A program made the position numbers and the translations under genes. A DNA stretch of 64,000 nt from Limisalsivibrio acetivorans (lineage in GTDB: Bacteria > Chrysiogenota > Deferribacteres > Deferribacterales > Geovibrionaceae). The stretch is from NCBI RefSeq assembly GCF_000421105.1, contig NZ_ATWF01000001.1:840930-904929 (forward strand), read 5' to 3'. Positions 54,442 through 62,735 of this stretch are shown in pieces. Each line of letters begins with the position of its first letter. The first letter of the stretch is position 1. The notes beneath the pieces were generated by a model that was not told where the DNA came from, searched no databases, and saw only the letters and a program-made list of their open reading frames with translations.

Positions 54442-55356
54442 TCAACGGTTTTCAAGGATCCTTATCCTGTTCTCCGCCTCCGCCCTGTGGGAACCGCCAA
54501 GCTCAAGATGGCGTTTGTAATCCTGCAGGGCTTTACCATCCTCACCGATGCGGTCCCTTGCGGCGGCTCTGTAGAAGTACGCCTCGGTGTAATCCGGCTT
54601 TCTGCTGATCGCCTCTTTGTAGTCCTCAATTGCACCTCTATAGTCGCTCATGAGGAACTTTGTCTGCGCCCTGTTGTACCAGGGGGCCGGCTCGGAGCTT
54701 TTGAGCTGTATCGCCTTGGTGTAGTCCTCAATCGCCTTCTTCGGCATTGTCATCGCCTTGTAGACGTTTCCTCTGTTCATAAAGACTGCGAAGTTGTTCG
54801 GCGCAAGCTGGGCCGCTTTGTCGAGATCCGGAAGCGCAGCCTCTGTTTTACCCTGACCAAGCTTAGCCAGAGCACGGTTTATATACCCCTCTGCCTGATT
54901 GGGGAAGTTTGATACCGCATTGGAGGCATCCTGCTCCGCACCGCTGTAGTTTCCCATGGAATATTTAAGGGCGGCACGGTTGGAGTAAAGCCCTGCCATA
55001 TTGCTGTTTATGCTCTCCGCCTTGTTGTAATGCTCTATCGCTTCACCGGCGTTACCCATCCTCTGCTCGGCAAGCCCCATGTTGTAATAGGCGTTCGCAT
55101 TCTGCGGATCGTAGTTCACAGCCTGACGGAAATCCTCAATGGCTCCCTGGGGATCCCCGAGGTTCATCTTTGCAATCCCTCTACCCACAAGTGCGGGAGG
55201 GTTATCCGGCTGTTTCTCAAGACCCTGACTTAAAAGCTCCAGCGCCTGCTGATAGTTACCCGATCTCAACGCCTGCTCACCCTCCTTAAAGGGATTTGCA
55301 AAGGCCGAAAAGGAGATAAGAGTAAAGAGAGTAAGTATCGTGATAATAATTTTCAT
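54442..55356 (-). CDS. Secreted TPR protein
   Basis: 304 residues. A signal peptide (KIIITILTLFTLISFSAFA) is followed by about eight TPR units with the classic pattern (A-x-x-x-Y-N-R/M-G, for example ANAYYNMGLAEQRMG and AGLYSNRAALKYSMG). It is a periplasmic protein-binding scaffold. It lies 96 bases upstream of surE on the same strand and may belong to the same operon as the Exb/TonB block. Confidence 0.85.
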   Translation of the reverse strand: MKIIITILTLFTLISFSAFANPFKEGEQALRSGNYQQALELLSQGLEKQPDNPPALVGRGIAKMNLGDPQGAIEDFRQAVNYDPQNANAYYNMGLAEQRMGNAGEAIEHYNKAESINSNMAGLYSNRAALKYSMGNYSGAEQDASNAVSNFPNQAEGYINRALAKLGQGKTEAALPDLDKAAQLAPNNFAVFMNRGNVYKAMTMPKKAIEDYTKAIQLKSSEPAPWYNRAQTKFLMSDYRGAIEDYKEAISRKPDYTEAYFYRAAARDRIGEDGKALQDYKRHLELGGSHRAEAENRIRILENR

Positions 55357-55458
55357 GTTGCCCTCCCTCTTCTGACAAATACATGATGAAAAAGTTTTAT
55401 CAAAGGTATTTTACCATTTCGCACAAACATTCAAATTGAACTTATGCTCATTTTGTCC

Positions 55459-55486
55459 TTGACATTACTCAATATTCAAATATTAA
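55459..55486 (+). promoter_or_regulatory. Possible sigma-70 promoter of the flavoprotein gene
   Basis: TTGACA at 55459-55464, 16 bases, then TATTAA at 55481-55486. It lies about 70 bases before the ATG. An AATATT-CA-AATATT near-palindrome overlaps the spacer and could be an operator. Confidence 0.45.
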
Positions 55487-55557
55487 TATATCGAGCAGCG
55501 GCGAAAATATTTAAGAGATGCTTAAATAAATCCACGCATTTGCTGAAGGAGCTTTCA

Positions 55558-56910
55558 ATGAAGATCGTTGTATTAGGCGGTGGCCCCGGCGGTATTCAGT
55601 TCACAAAAACAGTTAAGTCAATGAAACCGGAGGCGGATATTACGATGATAAGGCCCGAGCCTTACAGCGTTGTATACTGCGCCCTCCCTTACGTAATAGA
55701 GGATATCGTAAAGCGTGAGTCTATACGCAAAAAGAATGAGATGGTAACTGATACCGGCGCAAAGCTTGTTCTGGACAAAGCACTCAGTGTAGACTTTGGA
55801 AAAAGAAGTGTTATTACAGAGAAGAACGGCGAATTCAGTTACGACAAGCTGGTTATCGCCACAGGAGCCTCACCCTTTATCCCACCCGTTTGTGAAGGAA
55901 GCTTCAACAACGTATTCACTGTCAAGACCGAAGAGGATCTGGATCATATCCTCGGAGCTCTCAAAGACACCACAAGAAAAGCACTGGTTGTGGGCGCCGG
56001 AAATATCGGCATAGAAATGGCCGCAGCCTTCAGGCAGAAGGGGCTGGAAACGGTTCTTGCCGAGATGCAGGAATGGGTGCTTCCTAACCTTCTTGATCAG
56101 GATATGGCCGAACTACCCGCCCAGGAGATTCGGGAGATGGGGACAGATCTCCGCCTCGGAACCGCAGTGAAGACCGTTCAAGGTGAAAGACATGCCCGCA
56201 GGGCTGTTTTCAGTAATGGCGACGTAATGGAGCTGGGCGAGGACGATCTGGTGATATTCAGCGTTGGCGTTAAGCCCAATGTGGAGATTTTTGCGGACTC
56301 AACCCTTGAGATGGACAGCTTCGGCATCATCACAGATTCAAGGATGCATACTAATATTGAGGATGTATACGCCGTGGGCGACTGTGCATCTTTCTTTTCA
56401 TTCATAGACCAAAAGCCCGTTGGCGGGAAGTTGGCAACCAACGCTGTTCCTATGGGAAAGATAGCCGCCTACGATCTCCTCGGGCTGGATCTTGAGTATC
56501 CCGGCTTTGTGAATGGAGCCATTACAAAATCCGGCAACTGGCGCATGGGTGGAACAGGTTTCACCGAGGAAGAGGCAAAGAAAAGGGGCTTCATAACCAT
56601 AACAGCGAAGGGTGAGACAACCACAAGGTTCCCCATGATGCCCGGCGCAAAGCGTGTATTCGTAAAACTGGTTGCTGATGCAGATAGCGGAAGGATTATA
56701 GGGGGACAGGTTGTTGGAGGCGAAGGTGTGCCCGGCAGGGTAGACACCATAACCCTCGCCATACAGCAGAGGATGACCGCAAAGGAACTCTTCCTTTTCA
56801 GCTATTCAGCCCAGCCCTATCAGTCGTTCTTCCCCGCAAGCAACGCCATAGTTCAAGCGGCGGAAAAGATAATGCTTACCCTTAAGGAAAACAATCTCCT
56901 GAAGGTTTAG
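55558..56910 (+). CDS. CoA-disulfide reductase/NADH oxidase-like flavoprotein
   Basis: 450 residues from the ATG at 55558 (AAGGAG upstream); the frame is open further upstream but without a start signal. FAD site VVLGGGPGGIQ, NAD(P)H site VVGAGNIGIEMAAAF and second FAD site VYAVGDCASF are present. A single redox Cys (Cys41, in YCALPYVI) is at the position of the CoA-disulfide reductase nucleophile. A pair of Cys as in glutathione reductase is absent. Likely substrates are CoA disulfide, persulfide/polysulfide or oxygen; this family includes sulfur reductases. Confidence 0.85.
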   Translation: MKIVVLGGGPGGIQFTKTVKSMKPEADITMIRPEPYSVVYCALPYVIEDIVKRESIRKKNEMVTDTGAKLVLDKALSVDFGKRSVITEKNGEFSYDKLVIATGASPFIPPVCEGSFNNVFTVKTEEDLDHILGALKDTTRKALVVGAGNIGIEMAAAFRQKGLETVLAEMQEWVLPNLLDQDMAELPAQEIREMGTDLRLGTAVKTVQGERHARRAVFSNGDVMELGEDDLVIFSVGVKPNVEIFADSTLEMDSFGIITDSRMHTNIEDVYAVGDCASFFSFIDQKPVGGKLATNAVPMGKIAAYDLLGLDLEYPGFVNGAITKSGNWRMGGTGFTEEEAKKRGFITITAKGETTTRFPMMPGAKRVFVKLVADADSGRIIGGQVVGGEGVPGRVDTITLAIQQRMTAKELFLFSYSAQPYQSFFPASNAIVQAAEKIMLTLKENNLLKV

Positions 56911-56954
56911 TTCTACATTCCTTTTTATGAGGAACCCCTCCTACACACGCCAAA

Positions 56955-56982
56955 GGAGCCGGTATTGCTCAGTACCGGCTCC
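56955..56982. terminator. Hairpin between the flavoprotein gene and modE
   Basis: GGAGCCGGTA and TACCGGCTCC form a perfect ten-base stem with an eight-base loop, between two convergent genes. No T-run, so efficiency is uncertain. Confidence 0.55.
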
Positions 56983-56987
56983 CTCTC

Positions 56988-57791
56988 CTAATCGGTTATC
57001 CCGAGTATCACAGCGGAAGCCTTGAAAGCACCAGCGATGGCCTTTCCCACCTTTATATCCATAGCCTCGGCGGATTCCTTTGTCACAACCCCTGTTAGCT
57101 CGCTTCCGCCGTTAAGCCTTATCCTTACGGATGTGTTCACGGCCCCCTCTTCAATGCTCTCAACAACGCCTTCGAGGAAGTTGCGAGCACTCAGCCTACC
57201 CCTCAGCTCCGGTTCGGCGATGATCACGCTGGAGGATTTCACAATCGCCCATGCCTCCATCCCCTCCTCAATACCGAGCCTCTCAAGCCCGCCGAGGGTT
57301 ATTACAGAGGCAATCGTATCACCCCCCTTCAGCTCTATCTCAACGGAGGCGTTCACCTCACCTTTTGATACATTAACCACCCTGCCGAAGTACTGGTTTC
57401 TGGCACTTGTACGCATACTGAGCCTCCTGAGCGCATCGTAGAGGGATTCGAAATCGTGGAGATTGTCCTGTGCCTCTTTCACAAAGGTGAACAGGCGTTT
57501 CTCGATAAAATCATAGGCCCTCAGCATATCCTCTGCATATTCAGTCAGCTGTGCACCACCGCCGCCGGAGCCCCCCGTTTTGCTCTGAACGAGGGTTTCG
57601 GGGCTTATCTCGTTCATCGTGTTTATGGAATCCCACGCACCCTTATAGCTCATCCCCGCCTTTTTCGCCGCACTTGAGATCGAGCCGGATTCTCTCACAG
57701 CACGGAGAAGCTCTATCCTTTTCCTTGTTATACTCCCCTTACCGGCAAGCTTAAAACCTATCTCACCATCCAGGCTGAAATCTTTGTCCAT
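56988..57791 (-). CDS. modE: Molybdate-responsive regulator ModE
   Basis: 267 residues. An N-terminal winged helix (RIELLRAVRESGSISSAAKKAGMSYKGAWDSIN) with the GGSGGGGAQLT loop is followed by two Mop domains (SARNQYFGRVVNVSKG and SARNFLEGVVESIEEG) that bind molybdate. It represses molybdate uptake genes and regulates molybdoenzymes. No mod transporter is adjacent. Confidence 0.93.
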   Translation of the reverse strand: MDKDFSLDGEIGFKLAGKGSITRKRIELLRAVRESGSISSAAKKAGMSYKGAWDSINTMNEISPETLVQSKTGGSGGGGAQLTEYAEDMLRAYDFIEKRLFTFVKEAQDNLHDFESLYDALRRLSMRTSARNQYFGRVVNVSKGEVNASVEIELKGGDTIASVITLGGLERLGIEEGMEAWAIVKSSSVIIAEPELRGRLSARNFLEGVVESIEEGAVNTSVRIRLNGGSELTGVVTKESAEAMDIKVGKAIAGAFKASAVILGITD

Positions 57792-57863
57792 AAATGCACT
57801 CCCTGATAATCTAAATTTTAGCCCATAAGCCGAGACACTTCAAGAACCCGCTCAACCTCCTTC

Positions 57864-57873
57864 CCTGATCAGG
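57864..57873. promoter_or_regulatory. Palindrome between modE and the divergent reductase gene
   Basis: CCTGATCAGG is a perfect ten-base palindrome in the divergent gap. A TATAGT hexamer at 57908 is close to the reductase start. It is not the known E. coli ModE box; function uncertain. Confidence 0.3.
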
Positions 57874-57928
57874 CTTGCTTAATCATATTCGAATGGTAGC
57901 ATTTAGGTATAGTATGGAGGGATTGACA

Positions 57929-58675
57929 ATGGCACTCAACGATATTCAAAAGAAGCAATGCGAAACATCCAGATGGAACTTCGACTCCTTAAAGGCGATA
58001 TTCCTTAACTGTACCCTGAAAAAAAGCCCAGAACTGTCTCACACCAGGGGACTTATAGATATCTCAGCAGAGATAATGCGAAAGAACGGTGTTAAGGTGG
58101 ATATCCTGCGCCCTGTGGATTATGACATCGCTTCCGGTGTTTACCCCGATATGACCGAACACGGCTGGGAGAAGGACGACTGGCCCATGATATATCAAAA
58201 GGTTATGGAGGCCAATATCCTCATCATCGGCACACCGGTCTGGCTTGGGGATAAATCTTCCGTAGCTGCAAATGTGATTGAGCGGCTTTACTCAACATCC
58301 GGCAACCTGAACGATTCGGGTCAGTACGACTACTACGGAAGAACTGGTGGCTGTCTCGTGACAGGAAACGAGGATGGTGCAAAGCACTGTGCCATGAATA
58401 TTCTTTACTCACTACAGCATATAGGCTACACGATCCCGCCCCAGAGCGATGCCGCATGGCTTGGAGAGGCAGGGCCCGGTCCCTCCTATCTGGATGAGGG
58501 CTCCGGCGGGCCGGAGAATGACTTCACCAACAGGAACACCACCTTCATGACATGGAACTTGATGCACATGGCTCTCATGCTCCAGAAAAGTGGAGGCATC
58601 CCTGCCCATGGAAACCAGAGAACCGAGTGGGAAGCGGGTTGCAGGTTCGACTTTGAAAACCCGGAATACAGATAA
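57929..58675 (+). CDS. Flavodoxin-fold NAD(P)H-dependent oxidoreductase
   Basis: 248 residues from the ATG at 57929, with GGAGGG eight bases upstream; earlier ATGs have no ribosome site. AIFLNCTLKKSPELSHTRGLID is the FMN phosphate loop, ILIIGTPVWLGDKSS the second FMN loop and GGCLVTGNEDGAKHCA the third. It belongs to the NADPH-dependent FMN reductase group; electron acceptor unknown. It is divergent from modE. Confidence 0.85.
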   Translation: MALNDIQKKQCETSRWNFDSLKAIFLNCTLKKSPELSHTRGLIDISAEIMRKNGVKVDILRPVDYDIASGVYPDMTEHGWEKDDWPMIYQKVMEANILIIGTPVWLGDKSSVAANVIERLYSTSGNLNDSGQYDYYGRTGGCLVTGNEDGAKHCAMNILYSLQHIGYTIPPQSDAAWLGEAGPGPSYLDEGSGGPENDFTNRNTTFMTWNLMHMALMLQKSGGIPAHGNQRTEWEAGCRFDFENPEYR

Positions 58676-58712
58676 ATACCTATCATCAAAAGACAGAAAC
58701 ATTAATCGTGCA

Positions 58713-58742
58713 TAAAAAAAGCTCCCCGTAAAAGGGGAGCTT
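58713..58742 (-). terminator. Terminator of the leftward elbB operon
   Basis: AAGCTCCCC, six-base loop, GGGGAGCTT; on the minus strand a run of T follows (A7 on the plus strand). It may also stop the convergent reductase gene. Confidence 0.85.
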
Positions 58743-58782
58743 CCTATTGATTCTATATAGAATCAGCTTGGCTGATCTCTAA

Positions 58783-59445
58783 TTACATCAGGGCATAAAG
58801 TTTGTCAACTGCCGCTTCGATACCTTCTGATATCTCAAGGATATTCTGACCCAGCATATAGGCGGGGCTTGTGATAATCTTATTCGCCTCATCCACAACA
58901 GCCTCCTGAACGGGGCACTGTATGTGCTTCGCGCCAAGGGATTCAAGAGCTCCTGCAACACCCTCTTCGTTACCGATAGTTATGCTGGATTCAACACCTG
59001 TTCCGGCAAGGGCCTTGGCAACTATGACTGGTGCGATACAGATCGCCGCAAGGGGCTTCTTCGCATCGAGTGTGCCCTTCACAAGACGAAGGACGTCATC
59101 GTTTATCTTTGCATCCGGCCCGTCAACGGCGAAGGAGGTAAGGTTCTTGGCTGCACCGAATCCGCCGGGGATCATCAGTGCATCGAAGTCGGAAACGTTT
59201 ACATCCTTGATATCACGTATATCTCCTCGGCTTATTCTGGCCGCCTCTACAAGAACGTTGCGGGATTCGCCCTGCATAACGTCCCCTGTGAGATGGTTGA
59301 TAACGTGCATCTGGTCGATGTTCGGAGCCATATAGATTATCTCGGCACCACGCTTCTCAAGGAAGTATACGCTCATTATGGTTTCCTGCAGTTCGGAGCC
59401 GTCATAAACCCCGCAACCACTGAGAACTAGTCCTATCTTAGCCAT
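58783..59445 (-). CDS. elbB: ElbB-type DJ-1/PfpI glyoxalase
   Basis: 220 residues. The opening KIGLVLSGCGVYDGSELQE and MIPGGFGAAKNLTSFA are ElbB signatures; the nucleophile Cys is in AAICIAPV. It detoxifies glyoxal-type compounds and was linked to isoprenoid pathways. It follows hemY by 46 bases on the same strand. A strong terminator comes next. Confidence 0.9.
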   Translation of the reverse strand: MAKIGLVLSGCGVYDGSELQETIMSVYFLEKRGAEIIYMAPNIDQMHVINHLTGDVMQGESRNVLVEAARISRGDIRDIKDVNVSDFDALMIPGGFGAAKNLTSFAVDGPDAKINDDVLRLVKGTLDAKKPLAAICIAPVIVAKALAGTGVESSITIGNEEGVAGALESLGAKHIQCPVQEAVVDEANKIITSPAYMLGQNILEISEGIEAAVDKLYALM

Positions 59446-59491
59446 TGGATCCTCCTCTTAATCATTCTTATACAAGATCCTAACAGCGCAG

Positions 59492-60853
59492 TTACCCCTT
59501 TTCAAGGGTATTTCTAATACTCTCTGCTATGTTCCAGCTCACTCTGGTGCAGTCGTTGAGTGCAATACCGTAAAGTACGTTACCACCTATGTGGATACCG
59601 CCGATATCCGAGCATATGCTTTCCACACGCTTAACCCTCTCGGAGTGGCCGGGGTAATACTGGGGTATCGCTTTCTCCCAGCGGAAGGACTGCACAACCT
59701 CGGGTGCAGCCTTTACGCCAACAGTATCCTTGATCTCCTCAAGGGCAATGGTAATGAGCTCATCACTCGAATGCTCCATGAGCCTGCGTCCACGCTCGGT
59801 GTCCCCCCCCATGATTACACGGATAAGCTTCTTGCCGTCGGGGGCTCTTTCGGGAAAGATTGAAGATGTGAACAACCCACCAAGTATTCTTCTATTCTCC
59901 AAGCGGGGGATAAGGTAGCCGAAACCATCTAGCTCGTCCTCAATATCCTCGGCACGAAAGCCCATACCAGCAACAAATGCGGGTGAGTAGGCTATATCCG
60001 CCATCTCTTTGGCGAGCTCTTCGTTAAGGGGCTTGAGAAACTCCGCAGAGGCATAGGACGGGGAACATATTATGACTTGATCAAATGAATATGTATCCTT
60101 ATTAGTCTCCACGGTAAACCGCTCACCCTTGTGAACAGCCTTCACCTCGCAGTTTGTCACAAAATCCACACCCTTGCTGAGGGAAGCGATATCCTCGATG
60201 GCGTTTATGAGCCCACCCTTATATGATGTGAGCACTCCGCCGGGACCGGCAGGGCCGCTCTTCTTTTTCTTCTTCTTAAGCATACCTTTGAAAAGACCGC
60301 CGTAGGTCATCTCCAGATCATATATAACGCCGAAGGCGGACTTGAGGCTGAGTTTTTCAGCATCTCCGGCAAAAACACCTGATACCATGGGTGATATCAT
60401 GTATTCCATCGCCTCTTTGCCAAGCCTTCTTTTGGCGAATTCGGCAACGGTTTCGTCCTTGTCATCCTTCTTTTTGGAAACGAGAATTTCACCCATAAGG
60501 CGCATCTTGCCGCCGAAGGATATAAGGTCTGTCTTCATGAATGACGGTGGAGTTTCGGGTACACGAACCAGCTTTCCGTTGCGCATGATAAAGCGCTTCC
60601 TTGCCTTGTCGTTACTTCTGTAGAGCTTGTCCGCAAGCCCTGCGTCCTCGAAGAGCTGCAGAGTGTGGGGCTTATTGTCCAGGAAGCCGTTGGGACCCGC
60701 CTCAACGCTGAAGCCCTCTTGTCTGGCGGTATCGATACATCCGCCGAGCTTCTTATCCTTTTCCAGAAGTGTAATATTAAGGCCTTCTATCTGGGAGAGC
60801 CAGAATGCAGCAGCCACTCCGGATATTCCGCCCCCTATAATTCCGATGTTCAT
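59492..60853 (-). CDS. hemY: Protoporphyrinogen/coproporphyrinogen oxidase (HemY type)
   Basis: 453 residues, FAD enzyme. IGIIGGGISGVAAAFWLS is the dinucleotide fold, EAGPNGFLDN and SPMVSGVFAGDAEKL are HemY motifs, IHIGGNVLYGIALNDC the C-terminal FAD segment. It performs a late step in haem synthesis. Whether it takes protoporphyrinogen or coproporphyrinogen is not readable. It starts three bases after the glycoside hydrolase gene. Confidence 0.9.
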   Translation of the reverse strand: MNIGIIGGGISGVAAAFWLSQIEGLNITLLEKDKKLGGCIDTARQEGFSVEAGPNGFLDNKPHTLQLFEDAGLADKLYRSNDKARKRFIMRNGKLVRVPETPPSFMKTDLISFGGKMRLMGEILVSKKKDDKDETVAEFAKRRLGKEAMEYMISPMVSGVFAGDAEKLSLKSAFGVIYDLEMTYGGLFKGMLKKKKKKSGPAGPGGVLTSYKGGLINAIEDIASLSKGVDFVTNCEVKAVHKGERFTVETNKDTYSFDQVIICSPSYASAEFLKPLNEELAKEMADIAYSPAFVAGMGFRAEDIEDELDGFGYLIPRLENRRILGGLFTSSIFPERAPDGKKLIRVIMGGDTERGRRLMEHSSDELITIALEEIKDTVGVKAAPEVVQSFRWEKAIPQYYPGHSERVKRVESICSDIGGIHIGGNVLYGIALNDCTRVSWNIAESIRNTLEKG

Positions 60854-60856
60854 TAA

Positions 60857-62029
60857 TCAACCTCCGTTAAAGCAGTCTCCTTTAATATCATCCGCATGGT
60901 TAACGGGCACAAGAGCCTTGCTCACACCACCATAGGAATCAAGGATAGAGCATACCCCCTTCATCTCCTCCCCGGGGATGACGCTCTTGTCCTGCCATGA
61001 GATCCTCTGGAGCTTCACAAGCACCCTTGAAGGCTCCTTAACCTTAGATACAAGGGAGTTCACTATACTGTTAACATAGCTCTTTGTTTCGATATCCGAA
61101 AGATTAAGCTCGTTTTTTATCTGATCGTGGTAGCACATAACGGCGAAATAGTCGAAGCCCGCCTTCATCAGCCTGTCAATGGACTGGGAATACCACGACA
61201 TGCCGATCATATCGTCCAGCGGAGTTTCGTAGTAGACATTTGCTGCAAAACGGATGGAAGGGTTCCGTTTAAGAACCGCCATTCTCAGCTCACCAAAGAA
61301 CTGCGCGAGCATCTCCGTTTTCCACTTCGCCCAAGGGATGTATACATCGTTGCATCCACCGGGAACCTTGGTACGGTTGTTCCCGCCGCTACATGAGAAG
61401 AGGGAGTCCGAATCGAGGAATACGCCCGAATCAACATAGTATCGCTGTATAGCGGGGAGGCTTGCCCCCTCACGATAGCGCATGATGAAATCGTCCTGAA
61501 AAAGGATCCCGTCTATATCGTAAGCGGCCAGATCCTCGAAAAGCCTTATCAGCTTCCTCCGTACGGCCGGCTTGAATATGCTTGCTCCGTAGCCTTCGCC
61601 GCTTGTTCCGCCGTCTATAAAGGTCCGCTCCATGAGTACTGGTGTTTTGAGGAATGACAGGGTTCTGGTTGCCATCCATGCGTAAAGCTTCATCCCTCGG
61701 ATCTCAGCCTCAACAACTGCACGCTTGAGCAAATCATCAACAACGCATGCTTCCTCAGTATGGAAATAAACACCAGTTGAGCACTCGGAATCCATACCCA
61801 GATGATACCTGTCGACGCTGTTGTGGAAAACACGAAGGAAAACGGTGTTCGCACCGGCATCCTGCACCTCGTCGAAGAACCTGCCCAGATCTCCATTATA
61901 GGATGGATCAAGGACAAATATTTGCGCACCAGTAAGATGCGGATACTCACGCTCAAGGAGGGTTACCCCCTTGGAATACGCATTGGATGCGAGGACTGTA
62001 AGAACAAAGATAATTGAAAGTATTCTCAT
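60857..62029 (-). CDS. Secreted PgaB C-terminal-type (GH153-like) glycoside hydrolase
   Basis: 390 residues with a signal peptide (RILSIIFVLTVLASNAYS). The TIM-barrel part matches the C-terminal hydrolase domain of PgaB: DAGANTVFLRVF, MKLYAWMATRTLSF and DIDGILFQDDF with the acidic pair Asp179-Asp180. The N-terminal deacetylase domain of PgaB is missing and no pga genes are near. It may trim an exopolysaccharide or peptidoglycan. It overlaps the SPOR gene by four bases. Confidence 0.78.
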   Translation of the reverse strand: MRILSIIFVLTVLASNAYSKGVTLLEREYPHLTGAQIFVLDPSYNGDLGRFFDEVQDAGANTVFLRVFHNSVDRYHLGMDSECSTGVYFHTEEACVVDDLLKRAVVEAEIRGMKLYAWMATRTLSFLKTPVLMERTFIDGGTSGEGYGASIFKPAVRRKLIRLFEDLAAYDIDGILFQDDFIMRYREGASLPAIQRYYVDSGVFLDSDSLFSCSGGNNRTKVPGGCNDVYIPWAKWKTEMLAQFFGELRMAVLKRNPSIRFAANVYYETPLDDMIGMSWYSQSIDRLMKAGFDYFAVMCYHDQIKNELNLSDIETKSYVNSIVNSLVSKVKEPSRVLVKLQRISWQDKSVIPGEEMKGVCSILDSYGGVSKALVPVNHADDIKGDCFNGG

Positions 62030-62733
62030 TTGTCTGTTTTAACTATGATCGGGCTGTATTTTGTGCTCGATTTGACATTTGCAAGCCTCTTCTTTGCCGC
62101 CGTGTAGCCCGGTTCCTCACAACAGCGCACTCTGTACCATACACCTTTGCTTCCCAGATCTATTCTAACCATAAAAACATCAGGAAATACAGACTTAAGG
62201 GATCGCATCTCCTCCACTGCCTTGTATTTCTCTTTGTAGGCAACCAGTTGAAGAACATATTTAGGACCCGAATCAACCTTTTTTACAGGCTCAGGTTTCG
62301 GCTTTGGTTGTGGTTTTGGTTTGGGAGCTGGCTTCGGTTTTGGCTTGGGCTTAGGCTTTGGGGCAGGTTTTGGTTCAGGCGCAGGCTCAGGTTTCGGCTC
62401 AGGTTTAGCCTCACGTTTCGGCAACGGCTTCTCCTTTGCCTCATCCTCAGCTTTGGCCGTCTGAACAGGCTTCTCTTCAGGGGCTCGCTCACCCTCACGT
62501 ACAACGAGATCGCCATTTCCATCGAGAACATAATGGATTCGCTCCCCTTCGCCGGGATCGGTATAAGCACTTCCATTCAGAGGCTTTTTCAACCCCGCAG
62601 TGCGGTTGTCACCCTTCGGGGAGCCGAACATGCTCCCCACATACGCAACTAGAACCGCCGCTCCGCCGAAAAGCAGAAAGAATATGAATACTACAAGAAT
62701 ATTCCTGCCGAAGTTATCCTTGTTTTCGGGCAA
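62026..62733 (-). CDS. SPOR-domain membrane protein with Pro/Lys/Glu-rich linker
   Basis: 235 residues. One helix (about 10-30), a long linker (about 85-150) of repeating Lys-Pro and Glu-Pro units, and a SPOR domain (about 155-235: YVLQLVAYKEKYKAVEEM, MVRIDLGSKGVWYRVRC). SPOR domains bind denuded peptidoglycan at the septum. It starts two bases after argS stops. The repetitive codons produce a long antisense open frame on the other strand. Confidence 0.88.
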   Translation of the reverse strand: MPENKDNFGRNILVVFIFFLLFGGAAVLVAYVGSMFGSPKGDNRTAGLKKPLNGSAYTDPGEGERIHYVLDGNGDLVVREGERAPEEKPVQTAKAEDEAKEKPLPKREAKPEPKPEPAPEPKPAPKPKPKPKPKPAPKPKPQPKPKPEPVKKVDSGPKYVLQLVAYKEKYKAVEEMRSLKSVFPDVFMVRIDLGSKGVWYRVRCCEEPGYTAAKKRLANVKSSTKYSPIIVKTDK

Positions 62734-62735
62734 AT

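Noticed and set aside
62014-62652. 212-codon plus-strand frame rich in Arg, Leu, Phe and Trp
   Set aside because: It is the mirror of the Lys-Pro/Glu-Pro codon repeats in the SPOR protein linker.
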